Assembly: GCA_021018815.1 (NCBI GenBank)
Contig: JAITYX010000005.1
Span: 11,268,001 to 11,332,000 of the forward strand
Direction of reading: 5' to 3'
DNA: 64,000 nucleotides
Origin: Talinum fruticosum
Taxonomy: Eukaryota; Streptophyta; Magnoliopsida; Caryophyllales; Talinaceae
A model generated the notes under the pieces. The model was not told the origin of the DNA and searched no databases. It saw only the letters and a list, made by a program, of their open reading frames with translations. How positions within the stretch are numbered: position 1 is the first letter of the stretch; each line of letters begins with the position of its first letter. The position numbers and the translations under genes were made by a program. Of this stretch, positions 47,936-60,356 are shown one piece after another.

Positions 47936-48668
47936 GGCCCTATTTGGCAATCAGCTGTTAGCTTTTACCTGTTAGCTTTTTGAATTAGTTGTTAATCGTT
48001 AACTCGTTTGTATTAGTTGTTTGACTTAATTGTTTGCATTAGATGTTTGAGGAAAATGTGTTTGGTAAATTAGTTGTTTCTAACAAAGCTATTTGGTGAA
48101 ATTCCATTTATGTCCATAGCTCAATTTTATTAACTAATTTATACATTATAATTAATTTTATTCCATATTCATTTTTCTTCTTAAAATTAATTAAGAATTA
48201 TGTGATATATAAAATTACATATATACCTTCTATATAATTTTAATTATGTATATCTTTTGAAGTTTATTTTTAATAATATATTTCACATATATATGACAAA
48301 ATTATTTTTTTTTTGAGTCGATATGACAAAATTATTTATTTATTATGATAGACTGAATTATTTGTCAAAATATAGAAAATATTCAAATAAAAAATATTAA
48401 CTCAAATATTTATAATCACCCTCTACTATTGTTCCAAAAGTGGAAAAATATTAACAAAAAAACTTCACATAAGTGTAATTTTAATGGCAATTAGTGTAAT
48501 TTCACCAAAATTGTGAATGATAATATGTTAACTTCAAGTATTAATCGTAATAAGCTCTTCCAAAAGTTATTCTCAAAAGCTCTTTACCAAACACCCCCTT
48601 TAACTTTTTGACCTAGTCAAATAGATAAAATAGTTTTTGGGGGCAAAAGCTATTTGCCAAACAACCCC
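47936..48668. mobile_element. Small non-autonomous TIR element
   Basis: 733 bp, AT-rich, no ORF. Ends are inverted repeats: left GGCCCTATTTGGCAATCAGCT, right (reverse complement) GGGGTTGTTTGGCAAATAGCT. Flanked by ATA on both sides (47933-47935, 48669-48671), a possible 3-bp target duplication as in PIF/Harbinger. The TTTGGCAA ends also occur in hAT-like MITEs, so the superfamily is open. Confidence 0.65.
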
Positions 48669-48829
48669 ATAGACTAAAATGCTCTAAGTTAGAATGGGGC
48701 ACATAACCCCACTAAACATCAAATTTCAAACAGGTCATTCCCTAAATTTCAAGTCATCTAATGACCAAGTCTAGCAAAAATTCCTACATGAAGATAAGTA
48801 TCCGTCCTTATTCCGACGAAAGTGGATAA

Positions 48830-49530
48830 ACGTTGAGCTTTAGGCCCAATGATGGTTAAGGTTCAAACACCTCCACCGAGCTTCAAACCTAACAGCGAGT
48901 CAAGGTTCGGACACTCCGTCGAGCTTCGAGCCCAACAAAGGTCAAGGTTCGGACATCCCTTCATCAAACTTCAGATCCAATAGCGGTCAAGGTTCATACA
49001 TCTCCATTGAGCTTCAAGACCAACAGCGGTCAAGGCTCGGACATCTCCGTCAAGCTTCGGACCTAAGAGTGGTCAAGGTTCGGACACCACGCCAAGATTT
49101 CAGGACCACTCCACAACCAAGTCAAGGCAACACATTTGAAATATGATTTGGCTACGGATCATTTTCGAGTAACACTTTCTATCTACATTCAATTATTATT
49201 TAATAAAACTGTTAGTGTAGAAACTTTTAGCCAAGCTTCGGACTAGGAACGGTAAAATTTAGGCCCTCATTCAAGCTTTAGGATATTGATCGAGTCAAGC
49301 TCAGGATACCCACCCAAACTTTAGAACTAAGAAGTGGTTAAGTTAAGGCACCTTGCTAGACTTCGGACTTTACTACCCGAGTCAAGTTCAAGCCCCCGCC
49401 AAGCTTTAGAATAAGTACGTGGTCAAGTTTAGGCACACCAATTCGAGCTTCGGGTCTTTAATTAGCCAAGTATAGGAATCAACCACCCATATTTCGGACT
49501 CCATTAGTCAAGTCCAGGCCCTTCTATTAG
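48830..49530. repeat. Minisatellite array, about 43-bp unit
   Basis: Clear units at 48895-49110 with core GTCAAGGTTCGGACATCTCC and GAGCTTCGGACC..., about 43 bp; more diverged copies continue to about 49530 (TCAAG...AGCTTCGGAC). About twelve copies in all. No ORF. Confidence 0.8.
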
Positions 49531-50400
49531 AGTTTAAGTTAAGAGACAATTAATTCAAGACACATTAACTCAACGAGCTTCAAGCAACAAGTAAGTACCC
49601 TTTAGTGTCTATTTTGACCTTCGTCTTTTCGACTCGATCAATGTAGCGACTAACCGTATAAACCTAAAAAGTGTCATCTCTTTCCTCTTTTATTTATTTG
49701 TTAGCCTGGTGATGAAATCCCAATCCTATTTGCGGATTCGGATCACAGCCGAAGTTTGAATGGCGTGACGAAAGCCGGTAAGCCACGAGAGAACTCATTA
49801 ACACAACAAAACGTACTCTTCTTTGCTTTGGGCCGGCCCACAAACCCATTTTCTTTCGATGGACCAAGCCTAGGTCGGGCTCCCAACCAGGAAACACAAA
49901 CGTGCACCAAAAATATAGCCTGCCAAAATAGAAACCTATCAAAAATAGAAATCTTCCAAAAATGAAAACGTCCCATTTTTGGAAAGCTACTAAAGCCAAC
50001 ACCGGTCACTAATATTTTGGGCAAAAATGCATCATTTCACTTTTGCTCGGTGAGCAAGCAAAGCACAGAAACCAAGACATCAAAACGACATCGTGTGGCC
50101 GGTGCCGCGTTTCATGATCAAAAGCATCAAAAGGTTGCATTTTGCTCCAAAAAGTCCAACCGAGACATGGAGCTTATGGGCGGCGCTGTGCATAGGGGAG
50201 ATCAAGCTCGGGACACTGCGCTTTACCCGAATTTGGCTACAACATGGAAGCAAGCAAAAACCCAAACGATAACGTTTGGTGTCCGGTGTCTCGCATCGTG
50301 GAGTGGATCCTGGGATTCGGTTCTATCATGTTTCCCGATAGAGTTTTTTTAATTTTTAGCCCACTTTGGACAGCCGCCTAATCGAAACCCTAGGTCATTT
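49531..50400. other. No gene recognised
   Basis: Moderate-GC sequence with short chance frames on both strands and no family motif. Probably part of the long non-coding or LTR part of the gypsy remnant. Confidence 0.4.
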
Positions 50401-50418
50401 CGTGACCTAGCCTTTGCC

Positions 50419-50427
50419 TATAAATAG
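50419..50427 (+). promoter_or_regulatory. Candidate LTR TATA box
   Basis: TATAAATAG preceded by CCTAGGTCATTTCGTGACC-like sequence and followed by a leader-like stretch; a possible primer-site-like CTAGCGACTCC lies at about 51234-51244. Together they suggest a gypsy LTR on the plus strand between about 50400 and 51230. LTR ends were not found. Confidence 0.35.
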
Positions 50428-51639
50428 AGAGCTTGGACTTTCATTTCAACAATAGCTTATTCCTTAGCATCACGTTATCGAACCAGCTAACATACGGCTC
50501 ATCCTTTAGCGTGACACCGCTGAACTTTGATTAAGAGCTATCGAATATCAACGTATTCTAATCTCTTGGTTTTATTTCAGCTAATTCCTTCCCCTACTTT
50601 CTGCATCTAAACCTTAATCCTCCATTAATCGCATACAATTTTCCTTTACCTCCACAAAAACTCACAAAAGCCCCTTTCGGATCACCACCGTTGCACTCTC
50701 GGATTTGATTCAACATTCGGATTAGCGGGTTGGACAACCTGATGGCACTAATTTGGTGTTTAGGACAGCTTATCTATTTTTTTATATTTTTATTGTTTTC
50801 GGTATTTTGGAAAAAAGTTGTATCGCTTTTAATTCCTCCTCCTCCGACGTAATCTTTTTAGTTTTTCACTCTCATTTCTTTTCATTTTCATTTCTTTTCG
50901 CTTTTGTTTTCTTTTTGTACTTGCTTTCTTTATCGTTTTTCATATATGCTTTATCGCTTTATTTTAGCATATTTTGTTTTCTTTTAATTCCGTATCGCAT
51001 GTTGTGTTCTTATGTTTAATATGTTATCTAAATTCGCTACTCAAACTAGTAAAGGCCATCGTTTGACGAGCGGAATGGAAGGGTTTATCCCTACGTTCCG
51101 TACCTTCGGCCCCAAATTTAGATTCTCGGTGCTAGATCGATGGAATCATTTTTTTAATCTTTTCGAGTCTTATTTTTCCCATACCTTAGAGTAAATTTTA
51201 ATTTGTTTTTGTTAGTTTTCATTCCTAAAACCGACTAGCGACTCCCTTTCTCGATTTATTTCTCCTAATCTACCTCTCGGTTATTTCGACTAAAAATAAA
51301 ATAATGGAATTTTATGGATCTCGCTAGCCGAGCGAGGCGGATACTCGAGCAACTCAGCCATGGCCTTTGGTCGGCGCCGCCACCGAATGATGCTAACAGG
51401 TGGCTGGCGCTGGATGATTAGAGGGTGAAAGTTCAGTCCAAGCCGGTGTTTTCACACCGGTTTGGCCCTAAAGCCTCATGGCGGAACCTAATTAACCTAA
51501 TTTGTTTTTATTTTTAGTTGTGTAATAATATCCTGGGACTTCTCAAAATAATTCCCAAATTAAAATGATTAACAAAACCGCCATTCAAACTTTACCTAAT
51601 TCATTTTAAATCAGATTATAAAATTCGGAAATATTAATA

Positions 51640-52896
51640 AAAGGTTAGTGTAGGATCATGTGAATATTAATCTAATAAGTTTAGAAGAGATCTCTATGAA
51701 GCAATATTTTTTGTTTTGGCAATGATAATAATGCATATGTGAATAAAAATGACGATTAGATGGCAAGATCATGGTCTAGGAAAAATTAATAGCAATTAGA
51801 TGAACTGATTTAAATTTTTGAATTGATGATCTATTAAGTAGTTAAAGATGAAATTATTGTGAAGGTCTTTATCTAATGGTATTATAAAAAAATATAATTT
51901 CATTATAAATAATAAAGAGGGAAACAATATATAGGGAAATAACTTGGTAGTGACATAGATTAAGTAAAGAACGCTCTAATTACAGTAGATTTCCATGGGA
52001 AAGGCAGTAAAAGGACTCATGTGAGAGGCAGTCGAGAGGAAGGTATATTCGAATATTAGTTCGAGAAAGAAAATCATTATCATAAAATTAAATACTTGAT
52101 AAATAAAAAAACAATAATTTTGGTCATCCGTCTCAAGGAAAAATTTTAGATAGTGCAATAAGTGTCAACAAGTATTGACATAAGATGAATTAAAATAACT
52201 GTATATAATAACATGAATTATCATCAAATATAAACTACAAAAGGTAATATGACTTGCGCCAATTTTGGTAACCAAGGAATAACAAGGACAAATAATTTGG
52301 TGAATGTTTGAGCAAAAGTTGTAGCCAACTGAATGAGTTGTAAGTGGAACAACAATATAATAAAATACCAAATGGTCAAAGTAATGATACCTAATACTAT
52401 TACAAATATTTCTGAATGAAAATACACTTTTTCGGAAAATAGCTATTGACTATGAGGATCGATATAGATAGAGTACAACTGCTTGTCAATATAGATAATG
52501 GAGTGGAAAATTGTAAATAAACTAGGTGAATAAAGGATTTCCATGGTAGTATATTTCCACCCATCTTAGGAAACATTCACCTATGAAATTATGAGGTTGT
52601 AATAAGTAAGAACCATATTAGTCTCGAAGTAATTACTAAGAGTCACAAAGAAGAATATATCAAATGACTCGGAAGAACAAGTTTAACTTAGCCTATACTC
52701 AAATGAAAGTTAGACTTCACTGAAATAAATTGCAAAGATTAAATGAGTTAAAAAGAGCGATGAATACATAAATGAAAGCAAATGAGTTTGATAGATACAT
52801 CTTTTGTGAAATAAGTCAAACGTTTATACCGAAGCATGTAATTAGCAATGATTGGAAAATTTTTTATAAAAAGAGCTGGATACTCAATTATAGGGA

Positions 52897-52963
<67 letters not shown>

Positions 52964-54231
52964 GGAAATGGGTTATACAAAAAGTTCAGTATTTTGGTAT
53001 GAATGAATAAAGTTTGAAAATATTCTCCTTCATTAGATAGTAGATTATAAGAATAGTCATTTAAAAGAAGTAACAAGGTCAAGTGACAAATAAAGATTTC
53101 TGATGTGGGAAAGATAATAACTACAAAATAAGCATCACAAGAACCATTAATCGGAGCAAAAGAAGAAAACATCAACGTTAATGATTCAATGAAAGAAAGG
53201 ATACCTAAGTTAATGTTAGGATAGATAAGGGATGAAAATGATGGATTAGTACAATTCACATGGATTTATGAGTTATTATATGCTTGGAGTAGACGATGAG
53301 CTCTCTTAGGAATCAACAAAGGCTAAGGAAGTCATAAGGTTCAAAGAAAGGTTAAACAATTATGTTATAATGGTTCCTATGAAAAGGATTTAATAATGAA
53401 CATAGGTTAATAAAATATGATTATGAGCTCATGTAGATTGATACAAGAATTCATGAGATGTGCATTACATAAGTTTGATCTATTTAAGTAGGGATGTCTA
53501 TTAACTTTTTCTCCCTTAAGAAAAGACTATGTATATCACACTCATTCTTTAATCTTGTATTACTAAATCCAAGGCTGAACCTTAACAAAAATAACTCTTG
53601 TTTCCCCCTGTAATATGATATTTCATTTAATAAAATCAACCAGTCACAACTCACATATGAGTTCGTGAAATACTGTAATTCTACAATATAAAATTCTCAT
53701 CTAATATAAATCATATTGAACTATTATCAAAGTTATCCAAATTCGTAACTTAACTTCTCCAATCATTAAAATTTTACTTGTATTTGCTTGTATTTGATCG
53801 TCGATTATATATATAAAATACCATTTCCTCCCTTTAACTTTATAGTTATAATACATATCCTATAACCTCAAGCATTTTTCTCATAGACTTTTTGCCTTTG
53901 ATTTATGCCTCTAGAAAAAGTAGATGTGTATCTACTAAAGTTACACTCGTGTTTTCTTAATGATTCTAGCCCAATTATCTTTGATAAGATATATATGTAG
54001 TTACATTTTCTTTCCCTTTAAATGTCTTACTTTATTTAGCATCTTAATCCACCTAAGGTCATTATATCCAATCAGAATACGCTAATACATTAATATTTAT
54101 AACCTTCTTTTTTAACAAATTATTGAACACGTCTTTCGTACCTCAAAATTATAATCGTGTTTTTCATCTCAAGTTCACTATTAATTTCAACAAAATTTAT
54201 TCGTCCACAATCCCATTGTTTATATTATAAC
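51640..54231. other. AT-rich DNA without recognisable genes
   Basis: Only short chance frames. It may hold the decayed internal part of the element whose LTR is at 56344, but no gag or pol motif could be read on either strand. Confidence 0.5.
52898..52963. repeat. (ATT)n microsatellite
   Basis: 66 bp, 22 uninterrupted ATT units. Confidence 0.95.
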
Positions 54232-55446
54232 TAGACCTGTCAATTCGGGTGGGCGGGTTAAATACGAGTCGGGTGTATTCGGGTTCGGCTAAAATACGGG
54301 TCGGGTGTATTACGGGTTCGGGTAAAATACGGGCGGTCATATATCGGGTTATACAGGTTTCGGGTCGACCCAACCAGTTAAGACCGCATTTTTATCAGTT
54401 ATTTTTCTTTTTTAATTATAAAAATTAAGCATAATTTTTGCTTAAAATTGCCGATAATTCTATGAAAAAGTATAGTATTTGTATTTTCTAAAAAGAATAT
54501 TCAAAAATATACAAAAATTTCATTATGATATTTGTGTAAGGTCCTATTGAGCCGAGCAGGTTGGCCGCTTGACGCGTTTAAATAAGGCCAACGAAAGATT
54601 GGGTCAATAATGGGTTGAATAATAATGACTTGTTCTATAATGATTAGTTTAAGGTTACGATATTTATTTTACCGTTTATATTATACTAAGGAGATTTATA
54701 TGCATATTTAATGCATTTTCAAACACATCGAGAAAGTTTTGACTTGGGTAGGCTTAACCGATCCATTTTATTCACTAGCAAAAATTTGACTTTGATTTAT
54801 TTCGGTTCAGGTACAGGTAAAACAATTTAAAATAAATAAGAATTAGAGATTTACCATAAAATAAAATTATTATTTTTAATTATAACATCAAAATTTTATA
54901 TCATTATACTAATATTATTTCTATAAAATAAAAATATATTATTTAGATGTGACTAGGTATTGAGTTCACCACAAATACAACAAGTATAACTTGTACACTT
55001 GTAGTATTTTAATATATTACACCATTTGAATCCATATATGTTTTAATTAAAATTAACTATGCATAATTTTTGTATATTATGGCTTTTGTTTATGATGAAG
55101 AAGTTGAGAAATGAAACAGATATCAATCTTTGTCCGTAAATGATTGCAATAAATATGTAACGTCTCTCTAAATAATCTGATATGATAAATAACTATTATT
55201 GAAAGAGTGATAAATTGATGGAAAAATCATATAACGTGCATGAAACATTCAATCAACAAGCCACAAAGCTAAAACGGTTGTTTTTATTGCCTTGACCCAA
55301 AGGGTCAAACGATTTCGGATCGGATTTGACCTCGCTAATTTACGGGTTTTTCGGGTTCGGTTTTTTCTAGTTCGAGTCGAGAAAATCGTGTCCAAAATCC
55401 AAAACTTTCGGGCGGGTTCGGGTCGAGTCAATATTTGCCAGGTCTA
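54232..55446. mobile_element. Non-autonomous hAT-like element with 8-bp target duplication
   Basis: 1,215 bp with termini TAGACCTGTCAA and TTGCCAGGTCTA (inverted, one mismatch). Perfect 8-bp direct duplication ATTATAAC at 54224-54231 and 55447-55454. Subterminal regions are rich in CGGGT/ACCCG repeats on both ends (54245-54370 and 55270-55435), against an AT-rich middle. No transposase. 8-bp duplications and subterminal repeats are hAT features. Confidence 0.85.
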
Positions 55447-55454
55447 ATTATAAC

Positions 55455-56326
55455 CTAAACACAACAAATGCAAATATAATTTAACTATATCAACTTTCAT
55501 AAATATCTCAAATACTATAATATGTCTTAACATAAGTATCTATACTTGAACCAAACAAACCTCTTACCCCTGTAAAATCCTTCATTTATTTCAAGAACTT
55601 CAAAGAACATGTACCCTTATCAAGAATATAAAACTCCATTCAACGAACAACAATCATGATATTATAGTGACATTTAAGACTAAAACTTTCTTAATAGAAC
55701 ATAAAAGAGTTATTTCTACTCATAGAATCAATTGTAATGTGCTTAATATTCAATAACTTTCATTTTCGTCCAATATAATGAACATCATGCTTGTTCACAT
55801 GATTACCAATATAACAATTAACTCTTATCTCTCTATATAACATCTCTTATATATTCACCAATACATAAACATATATCCTATTAATATTTTATATAATAGG
55901 TCATATTCGATTCTTACATACAATAAATGCTACATATTTATATACTTGAAATTTTTTTCAAACATAGCCAAAAGATACAACTAAATGTAATCATTACAAC
56001 TAACGAGCGCAAATGTTACAGGTATCCCACATATACTTGGTTATAAATTACGAGTATTATAAGAGTAAAGTGTAAGCAAAAGGATGTATTTATAATGTGC
56101 TCAATAGTAACTATTATTTGCGTATTTAAGAAATAATATTAAAGTTTCCAGGATTATAATGGAAATGATGAACGTTTTGAGAATTACCACAATATGTCAC
56201 CTAAGATATGTAGGTGTAACAAATGAAACAATAGGTAATGAACTTAATATCCTACTTCCTCATACTACTTAATGATATTAACCTACACTCATAGGATCTT
56301 AAAGGTCACGAGTGACTCTAAATCTT
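55455..56326 (-). other. Leader-like region of element H
   Basis: AT-rich, no ORF. By analogy with element G (about 900 bp between primer site and gag) this is the leader; the hAT-like element sits where gag would begin. Confidence 0.45.
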
Positions 56327-56339
56327 GGCTCTAATACCA
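56327..56339 (-). other. Primer binding site of element H
   Basis: Minus strand TGGTATTAGAGCC, 4 bp from the LTR end at 56344; tRNA-Met type with one mismatch. Confidence 0.75.
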
Positions 56340-56999
56340 CAACTGTAACATCTCAAAATCTCATAATCACGAGTTTAGTTTTAACGACCGAGTAACTAGT
56401 AATGAGCACAACAGAAAAAGAACTAGAAGTGTTACAGCCGCTCTTCACAAGAGAGCAAAACGTCCAATTTATAACAACATAAACAAGAGATATGTTAATG
56501 AGTATCATCATGATTACAACTTATTTAACTACGAGCATACACGACTCCCAATATCACATTCCTAATTACTACTGTGAGCCTCTAAGTCTCATTGACCAAA
56601 ATAAATACGTCTACTTCTTGTTTCCATCAACATTAGCTTTACCTAAAACAAAACAAAGAAAAACATTTGGAAATGGCGAGTCGAAGCTCGAGTCATTTAT
56701 CCTTGCATTGTAAATGAATATTACATAAAGTTATTTGTAAGCACGCATTTCAATTCATTTATAAATAAGACGAGTAAGAGAGATAATAAAACAATTGTTA
56801 ATTATTATATGAGTGGAACCCTTATGATCATCGATTTTTCTACATATGCCCATACCCATACCGATCGAGAAGTTCGGTTGATAATGGCCAAATATGAATT
56901 ATATGATCATGATATGATATGTTGATATAATTTAGGCCACATGATTAGGTGATAAATATTATTTGAAATTGTTCTTTTTCATAATGCAAACCATTTTGG

Positions 57000-57002
<3 letters not shown>

Positions 57003-57050
<48 letters not shown>
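57003..57050. repeat. (TA)n microsatellite in the LTR of H
   Basis: About 23 TA units. Confidence 0.9.
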
Positions 57051-57055
<5 letters not shown>

Positions 57056-58874
57056 TTTGGATTTTCATAAGACACAAGTAATAAATGTACCTTAGACTTG
57101 ATATCCCTCACTGATATTTAATGATATTAATTGGCTCGACAACCGTTAGAGGATCCTCTTCTTCTTCTTAAGTAAATAATTATATGGTCAATAATTTGAC
57201 TAAGTTGTTCATGGTAGGTTTTAAATCTCTTTATGTCATGTTTCAATGTTTCATTTTTAGATTAACTGCTATAATTTGATTTGCTTAAGAAATATTTTTC
57301 TCTTTATTTAGACCAATCTTATTGACCATCATATTAACCCCAAATATATTTATTACCACTAGGCAATAGATTCATAGTTTATATGTTATGTGACTCTCTA
57401 ATAATTTATATTGGTATTTTAGTTACATATGCACATCTATTCTTTTTTTTAAATAATATTCTTATATTAATTTTTCTCGTCATTAATTTTCACATACTTC
57501 CACTTTCAATCTTTTTCCTCTATATGTTATACTTTTATACTTCTCACGTTAATTAAAAAGTTATTCTTATTATGATCAATTTTATCTTGACTTGTACTAA
57601 CTAAAATGACAAAAAATTATATAAAACAAAAGTAAAATCTTAACATATCCAAGGTAGTCATTCAACATGGTCTCTTACTATTAATTTTGACTAACTCAAC
57701 AACTTATGCCAAATTGTTACAAATTCCACAACAAAACCTTGAGCATGTTTTTACAGTTTCTAATCCTAATTTAAAAAATTCATATCTTTCTCTCACAATG
57801 TTGAATCAAGGCATAAGACACAAAATTAGAAATTTTTAAAAGTTATTTAAAAGTTTCATTTGTATTACAAACCGCAAAAATGACAATAAAGATCTCAAAA
57901 ATTGACTTGAACTGCACTACTCCCAATTTACGTAAAATTACACGGTCTTGGTAAAATGGTTATAACTCGGGTTATATGCCTCCAAATTAAGCAAAATTTG
58001 ATTTATTGGAAATATAACTTCCTTCACTATATTGTATTATAATTATGAACTTTTAAATATCCCAAATTACTCCATATTCTAACTTTATATTATTCTAACT
58101 TTATATTTTTCTTTATTTTACACCTTATTTAAAATTTCCTCTTCTCCTACCTTTCTTGCTTCCTGAAGGTAACTTATGTCCTTTAGCTCTTAAATATGTC
58201 TTCATTAGTATCTTCAATCTATAATTTTACCCCAAATAATATATACAATAAAATTTTGAGATCATCCATCAGATTTTTAATGAGATTTTTATAATCAAAC
58301 ACAATCTTTAACCACCCATAATACTCCTCTCACAAATACATTACCAATGGCTTCATGGATCATAATATCCAATTAGTACTAGTTATAAAACATAATAAAT
58401 AACATAATTAGTAGATAAATGAAGCATAACTTGAAAGACCCATTCTTGAATTAACATATTTTTTACATTTCTCAACCTTATTCAACTTTCAAAATAAATA
58501 TCACGAAATACATATAATTATTGTCATCAATATTTAAATTCAATTGAATAATTCATTATTAGATTTATATTTACCTTTGTATGTCATTTTTGGAAGTATA
58601 AAGCATGAATTTTGAACAGTGACAGAAAATGTTTTGAAATTGTGATCTTACCTCATAAATATGCAAAGAGAAAGAAGGCAAGGGAAGAGTAGGGGTAGCG
58701 ACTGGCTGTGGCGCCAGCCAATGGCTGGTGGTGGAGGAAGAGGAAGGGGAGAGAGTGTGTAAGGAAAAAATGGGGTTTTGAAGTTATGTCCGTGTTTGAA
58801 GAAGAAGGTAGAAGTGGGTCTTCATTTTCTCTTTCCTCAAACTTAAACCCAAAGTTGAATTTTTTCCCCTTTTG

Positions 58875-58971
<97 letters not shown>
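58875..58971. repeat. Palindromic (AAT)n-(ATT)n microsatellite
   Basis: About 12 AAT units (58875-58911), a C, then about 20 ATT units (58913-58971). The two halves are complementary and can fold into one hairpin. Confidence 0.9.
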
Positions 58972-58972
<1 letters not shown>

Positions 58973-59685
58973 TTCTTTTCCTTTTATTATTAATTTAAAG
59001 TATTTCCCTAATTTTTCAAGGCCTACTACTTCTATCTATTATTCTACTTTGTTATTTAATTTAATTTAATTTATTTTGAATATATTATGATATATTATTT
59101 TTATTTTGATAAAGTTATCATAATTTATCTTATTTGTTATATAAATTTTACACTCTTTATACTGCACTTTTTTAGTCATAAAGATATAATTGTATTTTTA
59201 TTATTTGGTATTTAAATTTTTTTATTTAATTGAGTTATCTCATTAGTAAACTTATTTATCCAATACATGTACAAATCGTATGTTTGATCAAAAACTTCCA
59301 CGGTACTTCGAGCCCTACAAAACAAACACTTATAAATTTTGAATTGAAGTGTGCGCATTTGATTTGGTTAATTTAACTGTTGTTTAAGAGGATTAATAAT
59401 ATCAATTAGGGTTGGATTATTACAAAAATTGAAAAATAATACTTTTTCTATGAAATATACTAAATAATGTTATTTGGAGCCATGTATAATACAAAAATTA
59501 TTTAGATGTTTATTATTGGAACTTTATGTTTATTAAAGAAAAGGGAGGGAGAAAGAAATGTCAACTATTATATTCGGCCATCTTTACTAATAATCTTATT
59601 TTTCATAAAATTTGTATTATTTAAATATTCTCTTTGAAATTTGTATATATTTTTGTACAAAATAATACTATAGTTTAATTGGGCT

Positions 59686-59687
<2 letters not shown>

Positions 59688-59748
<61 letters not shown>

Positions 59749-59749
59749 T
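59688..59749. repeat. (AAT)n microsatellite
   Basis: About 20 AAT units. The flank to 59990, read on the other strand, resembles the flank of the (ATT)n tract in the LTR of G, so it may be an LTR fragment in plus orientation. Confidence 0.85.
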
Positions 59750-60053
59750 TAAGCCCTAAAATTGAATACTAATTAGTGTTTTGTGCTAACTAAAATAGCT
59801 TGAACAAATAATATGTTAACTCTGCGACACACACACATGTATATATAATTGGCTCACTATAATTGACCGACTTAAATGGACTTCAAACCAAATCAAAATT
59901 AGTTCAATTTAATGTTAAAACATGCAAATCATATTCTAAAATGCTGACATTAAATGCACTAAGCATGATTTCAGTCATAGGGAAAAATTAAACAATTTGG
60001 TAGTATGTATTTTGTAGGGAAAACCTACAAGTACATTGATTATAAAGTACATA

Positions 60054-60085
60054 CTCCCTCCATTTCAAAATACTTGTCATTTTAA
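60054..60085. mobile_element. Stowaway-like MITE terminus
   Basis: CTCCCTCCATTTCAAAATAC, preceded by TA, is the classic left end of Stowaway MITEs. The matching right end (GGAGGGAG) was not found downstream, so the element is partial or diverged. Confidence 0.5.
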
Positions 60086-60223
60086 GGTTATGAGTGAATA
60101 TCAAGGAAATATAAAATTTATAACAAAATTTGTGTTACAAGATCAAATTGTTCTAAGATTTCATTGAAAATGAAGAAAATTAATGAAAAAAAGAGAAGAA
60201 AAGGAATTAATCTAACTACATAT

Positions 60224-60356
60224 AATAGTAATCTTTTAAAAATTGTTAAATGATGGCGTGGGAGTGAATGTAGGAGTTTCGTCCAATCAAAAATAATACT
60301 TTATTCTTGAAAAAAAGTTTTTATTCATCTATGGACTCTTTAAGAGTCACTTTTTA
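60224..60356 (+). repeat. Dispersed repeat, copy 1
   Basis: About 130 bp similar to 62251-62380 in the same orientation (ATAGTAnTnTTTTAAAA..., TTnATTCATCTAT, AAGAnTCACTT). Family not recognised. Confidence 0.6.

Larger units (their letters stand above)
56344..59424 (-). repeat. 5' LTR of element H (3.1 kb, gypsy, related to the LTR of G)
   Basis: 3,081 bp. Native start TGTAATAATCCAACCC at 59424 and native end at 56344 (plus strand TGTAACATC). Shared landmarks with the LTR of G in the same order include GCACGCATTTCAATTCATTT (56741-56760, compare 32031-32050), GATTAGGTGATAAA and a purine-rich block near 58670-58760. Considerably diverged. The internal part and the second LTR were not found. 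Confidence 0.75.

Noticed and set aside
49694..50024. Overlapping minus-strand frames of about 100 residues
   Set aside because: Two frames open over the same bases, aromatic-rich without any motif; treated as chance.
52888..53259. Frames with poly-Ile tracts around (ATT)n
   Set aside because: Produced by microsatellites (also 52772-53002 and 58872-59069); not genes.
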